From NCBI GenBank assembly GCA_003174035.1, contig PRDV01000037.1, forward strand, positions 1-9,406: a DNA stretch of 9,406 nucleotides, read 5' to 3'. Origin of the DNA: Candidatus Babelota bacterium. GTDB taxonomy: Bacteria > Babelota > Babeliae > Babelales > Babelaceae. Shown here one piece after another: positions 1-7,368 of the stretch. The translations under genes were made by a program, and so were the position numbers. How positions within the stretch are numbered: position 1 is the stretch's first letter; each line of letters opens with the position of its first letter. The notes under the pieces were generated by a model. That model ran no database searches and had not been told where the DNA came from. It saw nothing but the letters and a program-made list of their open reading frames with translations.

Positions 1-669
1 AAAATCTTGACGATAAGCACCTAAAATATACTCATGATATTTTGAACACTGAAGAGCATTTTTTTCGCTTCGCCAGCAGTCTACCACCTGAGGCATCCCT
101 CCTAAGGCAAAATATTTTGCTAGATGCTCCAGGAGTAATTTATGAGCAAATGGAGACATCTCACGATCTAGAGAATGATTTAAAATCGCTTCTACAGAAA
201 GCCTTTCGCCAATGGCAGCTAAAAACTCTATAAATGAAAGCGGGTACATATATAATGATTGCACCCTACCCACAGGAATTCCAATCTGTTCTATGGCAAA
301 ATCCAGTAGCGATCCCGCAGCAATAACATGCAGCTCCGGTAACATCTCATAAAAATAGCGTAGTGCAGTTAATGCTCGAGGCACCAGCTGTATCTCATCA
401 AAAAAGAGCAAGGTCTTGCCGGGAATAATAGGCTTTTGAATCTTCAACGCAAGATCATGCAGAATTCGCTGAGGATTTAGGTCTCCTTCAAAAAGTAACT
501 CAGGCTTCTCAAGAAGCTCGAAATTCACTTCTACAAAATCAGGAAACTGTTTTCCTAATTCTCGGACGGCATACGTCTTCCCCACCTGGCGGGCGCCTCT
601 TAATAAAAGTGGCATACGCCGAAAGTCATTTTTCCATAGTCCCAAATGATAGTCTATTAGCCGCTTCAT
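1..669 (-). CDS. AAA+ ATPase with DUF4143-type C-terminus, 3' part cut by window edge
   Basis: This reading frame starts at ATG 669 and stays open to base 1, giving 223 residues with no stop. The AAA_14-type ATPase core is complete: Walker A GARQVGKT at residues 25-32, Walker B LLFFDE at 87-92, a sensor-like AAGSLL at 117-122, then YPLSFIEFL at 142-150. The GGMP motif at 190-193, which follows the ATPase core in the DUF4143 family, opens the C-terminal part. Full-length relatives have about 380-450 residues, so roughly half is missing, cut by the window and not by mutation. An AAGGA ribosome binding site (about 676-680) sits 5-6 bases before the ATG and touches the end of the first upstream repeat. 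Members of this family are widespread, often multi-copy in symbionts, and mostly of unknown role; DNA-linked or toxin-antitoxin-like functions have been suggested. The upstream repeat array implies special regulation. Confidence 0.93.
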   Translation of the reverse strand, partial: MKRLIDYHLGLWKNDFRRMPLLLRGARQVGKTYAVRELGKQFPDFVEVNFELLEKPELLFEGDLNPQRILHDLALKIQKPIIPGKTLLFFDEIQLVPRALTALRYFYEMLPELHVIAAGSLLDFAIEQIGIPVGRVQSLYMYPLSFIEFLAAIGERLSVEAILNHSLDREMSPFAHKLLLEHLAKYFALGGMPQVVDCWRSEKNALQCSKYHEYILGAYRQDF

Positions 670-677
670 GTAAATCC

Positions 678-857
678 TTGGTTAAAAATCCAACCTAATT
701 TTACCTAATTTTGGTCAAAAATCCAACTAGTTTCTCAGAATCTTGGTCGAAAATCCAACCACTTTTTGAAGATCTTGGTTAAAAATCCAACCAGATTTTA
801 GAATTTATGGTCGAAAATCCAACCACCTTTTTAGTGATTTCTGATCAGCATCCAATT
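678..857. repeat. Tandem array of an 18-bp element at 32-33 bp period
   Basis: The element TTGGTYRAAAATCCAACC occurs at 678-695, 711-728, 743-760, 775-792 and 807-824, with a decayed copy near 840-857. Starts are 33, 32, 32, 32 and 33 bp apart. The five good copies differ mainly at positions 6-7 (TA, CA or CG), with single changes at position 1 of copy five and position 18 of copy two. The 14-15 bp between copies are weakly alike (A, a T-run, then GAAT/GATC-like), so the whole may descend from a 32-bp tandem repeat. Each core carries TTGG and CCAA arms, so it can form a small hairpin or present a dyad to a protein. A period of 32 bp is close to three DNA turns, which would put each copy on the same helix face. 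The array fills the upstream region of the minus-strand ATPase gene. Confidence 0.9.
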
Positions 858-915
858 GGAATCTCTAGGAAAAAAGCGCTGTTAAACTAATAATTGCATT
901 CGATATATATGATCC

Positions 916-1464
916 ATGCGTCAGACTATGTTTGAAAAATTGGAAAAGATGGTACTGATACTTGATAAGCTCGCAAAAAATTTCGGCTATGAACCAGAAC
1001 AAATTGTTATTAAGGTTTTTGAAGGCCTTCGGGATCTCACTACACAAGAGATGCTCTTCAATAACAAAGATGCTGAGATAAGAACGGCAAATCTTGGAAT
1101 GAGCGAAGCGGAAGTGCTGAGCGAAACTGCAAAATGGGTATCACCAGTTATTAATAATGTACCCGTCCATTCAACGGGAGGAGCCGTTGATATCCGCCTT
1201 TGGGATGCAAAAAACCACCAATTTCTTGATATGAGCCCGTTTGGGGTCATCTGGGGAAAGAATACCCAGGCTCCCACCTACTCAGATACCCTCACTCCTG
1301 TTGAGCAAAATAATCGTTTATTCATGCTGCTTGCAGCAACTGAGGCTGGTCTTATTAACTATCCGTTCGAATACTGGCATTATTCAAGCGGCGACCGGTA
1401 TGCAAGCTTTTGGCTCGAAAAAGATAGTTCGCTTAGAAAAGCAATCTATGGATCGATATCCTAA
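916..1464 (+). CDS. D-alanyl-D-alanine dipeptidase-like zinc peptidase (M15D, VanX/DdpX type), N-terminally short
   Basis: The 182-residue product carries the M15D active site. Zinc ligands are H85 and D92 in PVHSTGGAVDIRL and H155 in FEYWHYSSGDRY, with catalytic base E152 just before; R39 in FEGLRDL matches the substrate-site arginine of VanX. The end KAIYGSI is also typical. The enzyme would split D-Ala-D-Ala, recycling or scavenging peptidoglycan dipeptide. VanX has 202 residues and many relatives are longer; here the first methionine aligns to a point inside the family (an R-x-T helix), so about 40-50 N-terminal residues are missing. An in-frame TGA at 910-912 rules out extension, and no other frame upstream encodes the missing part. 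No clear ribosome binding site precedes ATG 916 or the alternative ATG 928. No signal peptide is seen. It may be a decayed or shortened gene. The stop lies one base from the convergent kinase gene. Confidence 0.85.
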   Translation: MRQTMFEKLEKMVLILDKLAKNFGYEPEQIVIKVFEGLRDLTTQEMLFNNKDAEIRTANLGMSEAEVLSETAKWVSPVINNVPVHSTGGAVDIRLWDAKNHQFLDMSPFGVIWGKNTQAPTYSDTLTPVEQNNRLFMLLAATEAGLINYPFEYWHYSSGDRYASFWLEKDSSLRKAIYGSIS

Positions 1465-1465
1465 G

Positions 1466-2185
1466 CTATACGAGCATCTCTATACGTGCACTCAAGGCCC
1501 CTGGGATCTCATACTGCACTTCCAAGAAATCGATGATTTTTGACATATGTGCCTTTTGCATGTCTCGATCAGTCTCGAATTCTGCATCACAGGGAATAAC
1601 CAGAACAGGCGTTTCACGAATATACTCAACAACTCCATCCTTATGAATAAGCCATTTTTCGTGCTTGTCATGGAGCTGCTGTAAATATTCGAGAGTAACC
1701 GAAAGCTCCTCAGGCCGATTTCTTTTAAGCAGCCGCTTGTAACAAATCTTTGGATCTGTTTGCAGATAAATGAATCCGCTTGGCTTTACCATGTACTGGT
1801 CAACAAGCCAAGCAAACCATTCTTGATAGAGCTTCCATTCGAGTGCTGTCATAAGCCCTAGTTCGAAACAGTTCTGAGCAAAACAGTAACGATCAGAAAA
1901 TACAGATCTCTCAAGAATCTGAAACGGATGCATATTACTTAATGCAGCCCGTTCTCGTTCTAGAATGCGCGTTATAAAAGCATACGTTTGAAAGGTATAT
2001 GCCCAACGGCCGGTATCGGCATAAAAACGCTCAAGCAAATTTTCGCCAGCGACGTTCTGCCATTTGGTATGAGGTTCATAAACTACCTGAGCATTCAGAA
2101 AGGTATTAATCACCTTTAAAAAGGTAGATTTGCCCGATCCAATGTTTCCTTCTACTACAAAATATTTTTGGTGATGAGCAGGCAT
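1466..2185 (-). CDS. Deoxynucleoside kinase, dCK/dGK-like
   Basis: The product (239 residues) should transfer phosphate from ATP to a deoxynucleoside, the first step of dNTP salvage in the cytoplasm. The P-loop is GNIGSGKST at 13-21. EPHTKW at 37-42 carries the sugar-contacting glutamate. FQTYAFITRI at 65-74 matches the substrate-recognition helix of human dCK. ERSVFSDRY at 92-100 is the E-R-S catalytic motif. KRLLKRNRPEE at 150-160 is the arginine-rich lid, and LEYLQQLHDKHEKWL at 165-179 is another dCK-like block. Q66, A69, R73 and D98 correspond to dCK Q97, A100, R104 and D133, which suggests dC/dA/dG use and not thymidine. Length is normal. ATG 2185 is supported by AAGGAG at 2191-2196, five bases away. 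It is divergent from the outer-membrane protein gene and convergent with the dipeptidase gene. The exact substrate cannot be fixed from sequence. Confidence 0.94.
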   Translation of the reverse strand: MPAHHQKYFVVEGNIGSGKSTFLKVINTFLNAQVVYEPHTKWQNVAGENLLERFYADTGRWAYTFQTYAFITRILERERAALSNMHPFQILERSVFSDRYCFAQNCFELGLMTALEWKLYQEWFAWLVDQYMVKPSGFIYLQTDPKICYKRLLKRNRPEELSVTLEYLQQLHDKHEKWLIHKDGVVEYIRETPVLVIPCDAEFETDRDMQKAHMSKIIDFLEVQYEIPGALSARIEMLV

Positions 2186-2304
2186 GGTTTCTCCTTATGA
2201 AAAAAGATGCTACACTAGTCTATACAAAAAAAATACATCGTTAAATAGAAAAAGTATACGGCTCTCGCCGAGGTAGATTGAATCAAATAGAAAAGAAATT
2301 TCGC

Positions 2305-3960
2305 ATGAAAAAACACGTAATCCATCTTACTTTTATAGCACTTTTTGTTCTTTTTCAAGCCCCTGTTCATGCTCAAGAAGAAGAATGTCCTGGAGAATTG
2401 CCACCAGATATTGATGCGCTCATTAATGATCCGGATATTCTTGCTCTAGAAAATCCTTTGCCAAACCAAATGACCTGCTTTCCCACCATAGGAATTCTTA
2501 CCCTGATAACACCGCCTAATCCAGCATCGGGATTTAATGCGGTAGCTGCCTTAAGCGAGAATCTTTATAAAAAAACTACCGGGCCAGTTACCCGCAGAAG
2601 CCTCCTTGATGAGCCGGCTCTTATTCCGGATCATTTTTCCAACTGTTTCTGGAGCTTCAATGCGGATCTCTTTTTTAATTTTTCACCACTGGTGTATTTT
2701 ACTAAGAAAAGTCCCTTTCTATGCTCCTATATTGATCTCACCAATGATAATATCATTAATGAAATAGGTAATATTTCTGTAGGCGCCGTATCAGAAATCG
2801 ATGTACCCGCTATTCTTGGCTTATTCCACAACATTAAACTGCGCCAGTACCGTGTTGGCTTCATGTTTGGTGCAGCGAGGCAATGGGAAAATTGGCTGTT
2901 AAGCGTACGCATTCCTCTCTATTACCAGCTCGAGCATTTCTTCTTAACCGAAGAAGAAAAACAGAGAATCGAGAACAATCCCTTTTTTTCTAACCAAGAT
3001 GCCGGTGAAGGTGCAAGCGCTTCAGATGATGTAGAAAAATTTCTCATTCGTCATTTGGTGAGCGATAAATTCGGAACAGGGGATACGAGACTTTCACTCC
3101 TCGGGCATTTCATTAATTGCCGCTGCAGAAATTTATGGGTGGGGCTTCAGATGACCTTGCCAACAGCAAAGACATTTACTAAAGGGCTCATCGGTGGTGA
3201 ATTTGACCCTCTTGCCCCGATACCACTTTTCAATCTCCAGCATTTTGTTGATCTCAAAGCATGCCCGGTTGATAATGTCCCTGCGGCAGTCCAGGATGCG
3301 GTATTTACTACCGAAGCTACCAATTTTCTGCTTGATGCCCTTGATCGTTTATCAACCATTCTTATTAATGCCCCTTTAGGAAACAGTAAACATTTTGGGA
3401 TGGGGGCGCAGCTTGATTTCCGTTGTGATTTCAATGATTATTTTAGCGCTCACACCTATGCAGCACTTGAAGGATATTTCCCACGCAAGGAAACACGATT
3501 CTTCCTTCTTGATAAAACAGCAGAAGATTTAAATAGAGATTGGCATAATCCCGATCTGGCTGGAGAAAATTTGGCGGTGCTCAATCGCCTTATTGTAAGC
3601 ACGCTCTTTCCTGTAGGTGTGCGTACTGAAATCTGGCCTGGGATGAAGTTGCAATTTAATCAGGCACTACTTTATAAAAGTAAACATTGGGATCTAAAGC
3701 TCGGTGCCGACTTTTGGTATCAAGCGAAGGAAAAAATGGATCCCCTACTTCCCGTAATACCCTGTGACCTGCCACTTGTCATACCAAAAGCATTCCGTCC
3801 CGCTGCAGCTCAAATTAAAGTATTTGGTTCTGTGGGGTATTATCATTCATTATGGGATTGCATTGATTGGCATGCATCGCTTAATGCCGATGGCACAGTG
3901 TATCATAAAGGGATCGGGGATAATTATACCCTGAGCTTCCGTGTAGGCTTAGAATTTTGA
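2305..3960 (+). CDS. Outer-membrane beta-barrel protein, cysteine-containing, lineage-specific
   Basis: A 551-residue exported protein. Residues 1-23 form a signal peptide (basic start, hydrophobic core, VHA cleavage site before QEEE). The last strand, YTLSFRVGLEF, alternates Y, L, F, V, L, F and ends in phenylalanine, the classic C-terminal signal for BAM-dependent insertion. Many internal segments also alternate aromatic and polar residues, for example around FSAHTYAALEGYF and KVFGSVGYYHSLW. The mature chain has ten cysteines, rare in ordinary porins. No named family is recognised; similar large barrels occur in Dependentiae. The frame also permits TTG 2278 with GAGGT at 2270-2274, which would add nine residues (NQIEKKFR) before the signal peptide; ATG 2305 gives the better signal peptide but only a weak purine-rich binding site. 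It heads a run of three co-directional genes with gaps of 33 and 24 bp. Transport or adhesion is possible but unproven. Confidence 0.83.
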   Translation: MKKHVIHLTFIALFVLFQAPVHAQEEECPGELPPDIDALINDPDILALENPLPNQMTCFPTIGILTLITPPNPASGFNAVAALSENLYKKTTGPVTRRSLLDEPALIPDHFSNCFWSFNADLFFNFSPLVYFTKKSPFLCSYIDLTNDNIINEIGNISVGAVSEIDVPAILGLFHNIKLRQYRVGFMFGAARQWENWLLSVRIPLYYQLEHFFLTEEEKQRIENNPFFSNQDAGEGASASDDVEKFLIRHLVSDKFGTGDTRLSLLGHFINCRCRNLWVGLQMTLPTAKTFTKGLIGGEFDPLAPIPLFNLQHFVDLKACPVDNVPAAVQDAVFTTEATNFLLDALDRLSTILINAPLGNSKHFGMGAQLDFRCDFNDYFSAHTYAALEGYFPRKETRFFLLDKTAEDLNRDWHNPDLAGENLAVLNRLIVSTLFPVGVRTEIWPGMKLQFNQALLYKSKHWDLKLGADFWYQAKEKMDPLLPVIPCDLPLVIPKAFRPAAAQIKVFGSVGYYHSLWDCIDWHASLNADGTVYHKGIGDNYTLSFRVGLEF

Positions 3961-3993
3961 AAATAGTATATCGCAATAATAACGAGGTACATC

Positions 3994-4662
3994 ATGATAT
4001 TTAAATTGTTTGTTGGAATGGTAATTACGCTGATTTCCCAGCAGATCTTCTGCGATCACAAAAACGACCCCCTGCTCACCAACCCCATCTTAAAGGGAAC
4101 CGATGGGCTCTTGATTACTAAAATACATATCGAAAATATGCTGTGGCTCATTAAGGAAATTAAAAATGTGCATGGTGGTAGCTTCAAACTTAATGATGCA
4201 GGAGAGCCAGATCCGCTGAAAACCGGAAAGCATCATGATATTGTCTTTAGAGGGAAAAAACAAACCATGAGTGCACTGGTAACTCTTGAGGCACAAAGCT
4301 CACTCTTTTCGCACGCAGAAAAAACAGAGTTTACGCGGCTTTTTCATCAGGTGAAAGACTATGCTGAAAAGGTAAATAACGTATTACTTGATGATGCACG
4401 TGGAACCCATGAATTCATGATGGAATTGATTAAAGAGTGGTGCGTTAAATATCAGCGACCAGATAGCGAGCTTCTTAAATGGGACAAAGGCACAGAAACT
4501 GATCACTACCGACGAACGGTTACCACGTTTAAAAAACTACAGATATTTTCATCGGATTTAATGAATTTCCTTGCCTGTCTCATAAAAAGTTGTCCTATTG
4601 CTCTTAAATCCTACATGGATGGAAAAGCAGCGCGTGGAAATCATCAAGCAGAACAAAAATAA
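3994..4662 (+). CDS. Exported helical protein of unknown function
   Basis: A 222-residue protein whose N-terminus (MIFKLFVGMVITLISQQIFC) is a short basic start plus hydrophobic stretch, fitting a signal peptide cleaved near residue 20. Cys20 lacks a proper lipobox, since the residue before it is Phe, so a lipoprotein is unlikely. The rest looks mainly alpha-helical, with a charged middle and a hydrophilic lysine-rich tail (GKAARGNHQAEQK). No family or catalytic motif is recognised. ATG 3994 is supported by GAGGT at 3984-3988, five bases away. It sits 33 bp after the outer-membrane barrel gene and 24 bp before recD2, so it is probably co-transcribed with both; the closest functional guess is a periplasmic or surface partner of the barrel. 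Confidence 0.8.
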   Translation: MIFKLFVGMVITLISQQIFCDHKNDPLLTNPILKGTDGLLITKIHIENMLWLIKEIKNVHGGSFKLNDAGEPDPLKTGKHHDIVFRGKKQTMSALVTLEAQSSLFSHAEKTEFTRLFHQVKDYAEKVNNVLLDDARGTHEFMMELIKEWCVKYQRPDSELLKWDKGTETDHYRRTVTTFKKLQIFSSDLMNFLACLIKSCPIALKSYMDGKAARGNHQAEQK

Positions 4663-4686
4663 CAATGATCCATTGAAAAGGCCTCT

Positions 4687-6870
4687 ATGGAGCATGATCA
4701 GATTAACGGAACCATAGAACGATTTCTCTTTCAGAGCGAGGAGAATGGTTTTGCCGTTTTCGTACTCAATTCACGTGGCAAGCCTATTACCGTAAAAGGC
4801 TATCTCCCCCAAATTCAAGCGGGACAAGAAGTACATCTGCAAGGGAGCTGGGTATTTCATGCGAAATTTGGCAAGCAATTTGAAGCAACCCAGTGCACCA
4901 GTATTCTCCCCACAACGGTTGTAGGCCTCAAAAAATATTTGGGATCGGGACTCATTAAGGGAATAGGCCCTATTTATGCGGAAAAATTAGTCGATTATTT
5001 TGGTGCTAACATTCTGAACATCATCGATACGAGTCCGGAGCGACTTCAAGAAGTCGCTGGGATTGGTCAAAAGCGGATTGATCAGATTACCCTGGCCTGG
5101 AGAGACCAAAAAGAGATTTCAAATCTTATGGTTTTTCTCCAAGAGAGAAATATATCGCCTGCTCTAGCCGCACGTATTTATAAGCATTACCGTAATGAAG
5201 CACGAGCCGTACTCCAAGAAAACCCCTATCGCCTAGCTGATGAAATGTGGGGCATTGGTTTTAAAACAGCAGACGAGATTGCCCTCAAGCTCGGATTCCA
5301 ACTTTATGCTCCGCAGCGCATAGCCTCAGGTATTTTGTATGCTATCAATAACGCAGCATCGCAGGGCCATTTATATGTTGAACTGAACGATCTTAAAAAG
5401 AAGACCATCGAACTTTTAGAGCTGAACAGTGATTCTGCTGCTTCAGAAAGTGAACAACTGGTTAAGCAAGCACTCCATGCGCTCTATAATAAAGATAAAA
5501 TAAAACTGATTACCGAAAATGAGCAGCATTACTTAACGCTTTCATCATTCTTTTACTCCGAGAAAGGGGTAGCATTTCGTATAAAGGGCTTACTTGCTCG
5601 GCCATCGTTACATCAATTTAATATTGATCAGATATATCAATCCTTACGAGCACCGCATGAGGGCGAAGTCAATCTTAATGAGGATCAGCAGAAAGGAATA
5701 TTGAGCTGCTTACAACATAAGGTAACCATCATCACCGGTGGCCCGGGAACCGGAAAAACGACCCTTATTAAAAAATTACTTGGTATTCTAGATACCGAAA
5801 AAGTCCGCTATAAGCTTGCCGCTCCTACAGGACGAGCTGCAAAAAGAATTATCGAAGGCACCGGAAAATATGCCATGACCATTCACCGCCTCTTAGAATT
5901 TGACCCCGCATCGCGTGGATTTACCTACAATGAGGCCCACGCATTAAAGCTCGATTTTCTTATTGTTGATGAAGCATCGATGATTGATATTTTTCTTGCT
6001 CATAGCCTTTTAAAAGCTCTACCTGAGACAGCGCATCTTGTACTCATCGGAGATATCGATCAGCTTCCTTCGGTAGGCGCTGGCAATGTACTTAATGACT
6101 TAATTGCAAGCAATAAAGTCCCCACTATACGGCTTACCCAAATTTTTAGACAAGCACAAGATAGCCTTATTATCGTCAATGCCCACAAAATTAATAGAGG
6201 AGAATTTCCGGTAACTTTTCTTCCCGATGCGAGAAAGGATTTCTTTTTTATTAAAGAGGAAAAACCAGAAGAAGTTGAAAATCATGTAAAACGCATTCTT
6301 TTTGTGGAGCTGCCAAAACGGGGAATTTCACTTGATGATACGACCATACTGACTCCCATGAACCGTGGCATTATAGGGACGCAATCGTTGAATCATACAC
6401 TCCAAGGTATGCTTAATCACGAAGCGGTTGAGCAGGTAACCTATGCTGGTACCACCTATAAAAAAGGTGATAAGGTTATGCAGATTCGTAATAATTATGA
6501 TAAACATGTCTATAATGGAGATATCGGCATCATAGAGACGATAGATACCATAGAGAAAGAACTCTTTGTTCAGTTCGGTGATACAAAAACTATCGCCTAT
6601 GACTTTGATGAACTTAATGAGCTCGTCCTTGCTTATGCTATCTCTATTCACAAAAGCCAAGGATCGGAATATGCAGCAGTTGTCGTACCCATCTTTATGC
6701 AACATTTTATGTTGTTGCAACGAAACCTTATTTACACAGCACTTACACGGGCAAAAAAGATCTGTTTTTTTATTGGCCAAACCAAAGCGCTTGCTATTGC
6801 TTTACGCAATGCAAAGGGTACTGTGCGCTTAACTTTTTTACAACGGTTTCTCAAGACTGATGAGCCATAA
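4687..6870 (+). CDS. recD2: RecD2-type SF1B DNA helicase
   Basis: A 727-residue ATP-dependent 5'-3' DNA helicase of the RecD2 branch, found in bacteria that use RecD without RecBC and linked to DNA repair and fork protection. The order is typical. An N-terminal OB-like region covers about 1-75. Helix-hairpin-helix elements follow at about 80-200 (GSGLIKGIGPIYAEKL, VAGIGQKRI, WGIGFKTADEIALKLGF). Walker A GGPGTGKTT is at 351-359, APTGRAAKR follows about 30 residues later, Walker B IVDEAS is at 426-431 and GDIDQLPS at 455-462. IFRQ is at 486-489, YAISIHKSQGSEY at 650-662 and YTALTRAK at 683-690. All motifs are intact and length is normal. ATG 4687 follows AAAAGG (4676-4681) by five bases. It is the last gene of the run starting at 2305, and its last 20 bases overlap the convergent gene at 6851. 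Confidence 0.97.
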   Translation: MEHDQINGTIERFLFQSEENGFAVFVLNSRGKPITVKGYLPQIQAGQEVHLQGSWVFHAKFGKQFEATQCTSILPTTVVGLKKYLGSGLIKGIGPIYAEKLVDYFGANILNIIDTSPERLQEVAGIGQKRIDQITLAWRDQKEISNLMVFLQERNISPALAARIYKHYRNEARAVLQENPYRLADEMWGIGFKTADEIALKLGFQLYAPQRIASGILYAINNAASQGHLYVELNDLKKKTIELLELNSDSAASESEQLVKQALHALYNKDKIKLITENEQHYLTLSSFFYSEKGVAFRIKGLLARPSLHQFNIDQIYQSLRAPHEGEVNLNEDQQKGILSCLQHKVTIITGGPGTGKTTLIKKLLGILDTEKVRYKLAAPTGRAAKRIIEGTGKYAMTIHRLLEFDPASRGFTYNEAHALKLDFLIVDEASMIDIFLAHSLLKALPETAHLVLIGDIDQLPSVGAGNVLNDLIASNKVPTIRLTQIFRQAQDSLIIVNAHKINRGEFPVTFLPDARKDFFFIKEEKPEEVENHVKRILFVELPKRGISLDDTTILTPMNRGIIGTQSLNHTLQGMLNHEAVEQVTYAGTTYKKGDKVMQIRNNYDKHVYNGDIGIIETIDTIEKELFVQFGDTKTIAYDFDELNELVLAYAISIHKSQGSEYAAVVVPIFMQHFMLLQRNLIYTALTRAKKICFFIGQTKALAIALRNAKGTVRLTFLQRFLKTDEP

Positions 6871-7339
6871 CTTTACTCTCTTGCTCTATGCGTGTCAAAA
6901 TTTCACGCTCACTGGCATCGAGAATATCTGTTATCGCCTGAAAACTTGCAACCATAACGTGCAAAAACTGGCCATCTTGCATATGCCCATGCAATGCATC
7001 GATAACGGGACGCTCTTCCCTACGAGGATCAGCATCAGAATTATGCTGTGTTACTTGCAACAACTGTTCAAAATGTTCAAGCCTTCTTTTTGCTTTATTC
7101 ATAACCTTTTCATCAGGTAATGCATCACCCTTCACACAAGCTTCGAGAATGAGAAGCATCCGTATTCTTTCGTCCTGGGGAACCTCTGAGCGAAGAATAG
7201 TGAGCAACCACTCTGGAGTTAGGCTAGATTGCTTAATTTCGCTAGCTTTATACTTTTTTTCCATGGCGTTGCTAGATGAGACCGCTACCAATCCATAAAA
7301 CAAACATAGTAACGGGATATATTTTTTTATCGAAATCAT
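6851..7339 (-). CDS. Small secreted protein of unknown function
   Basis: A 162-residue protein with a clear signal peptide at residues 1-25 (MISIKKY, hydrophobic core, SNA cleavage site). The mature part of about 137 residues is hydrophilic and predicted mainly helical, with many charged residues; the stretch QHNSDADPRREERP at about 98-111 looks like a flexible linker between two helical parts. No known domain or active-site pattern is visible. ATG 7339 is supported by AAAAGG on the minus strand, six bases upstream. Its 3' end overlaps the recD2 tail by 20 bp in opposite orientation, with stop codon TGA at 6853-6851. The frame is favoured as real because signal peptide, binding site and composition agree. 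It is divergent from the WD40-like gene, with which it shares the 188-bp upstream region. Confidence 0.82.
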   Translation of the reverse strand: MISIKKYIPLLCLFYGLVAVSSSNAMEKKYKASEIKQSSLTPEWLLTILRSEVPQDERIRMLLILEACVKGDALPDEKVMNKAKRRLEHFEQLLQVTQHNSDADPRREERPVIDALHGHMQDGQFLHVMVASFQAITDILDASEREILTRIEQESKVMAHQS

Positions 7340-7368
7340 AAAGAACCTTTTCGAGTTTTGTAACCTTT

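Noticed and set aside
42..233. Plus-strand 63-residue reading frame
   Set aside because: It lies fully opposite the well-supported ATPase coding sequence and has no recognisable features.
678..857. CRISPR array
   Set aside because: Cores are only 18 bp, the 14-15 bp between them are too short for spacers and resemble each other, and no cas gene is in view.
678..857. Coding repeats (repeated peptide)
   Set aside because: The period of 32-33 bp is not a multiple of three and no frame stays open across the array.
820..915. Frameshifted N-terminus of the dipeptidase in another frame
   Set aside because: I read all three plus frames; each meets a stop and none resembles the N-terminal part of M15D proteins.
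1241..1543. Plus-strand 100-residue reading frame across the dipeptidase end
   Set aside because: It overlaps two well-supported genes in other frames and its translation looks like out-of-frame sequence.
2259..2270. CGGC-TCTC-GCCG hairpin as a terminator
   Set aside because: The stem is only four pairs, no T-run follows, and it sits just before a gene start; it is more likely chance or part of the leader.
2186..2304. Divergent promoters between the kinase and barrel genes
   Set aside because: The region is AT-rich with several TATA-like hexamers, but no pair of boxes has acceptable sequence and spacing, so no promoter is called.
3994..4060. Lipoprotein signal in the protein at 3994
   Set aside because: Cys20 follows Ile-Phe; a lipobox needs a small residue just before the cysteine.
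6328..6780. Minus-strand 150-residue reading frame inside recD2
   Set aside because: It is antisense to conserved helicase motifs of RecD2 and has no domain or binding site of its own.
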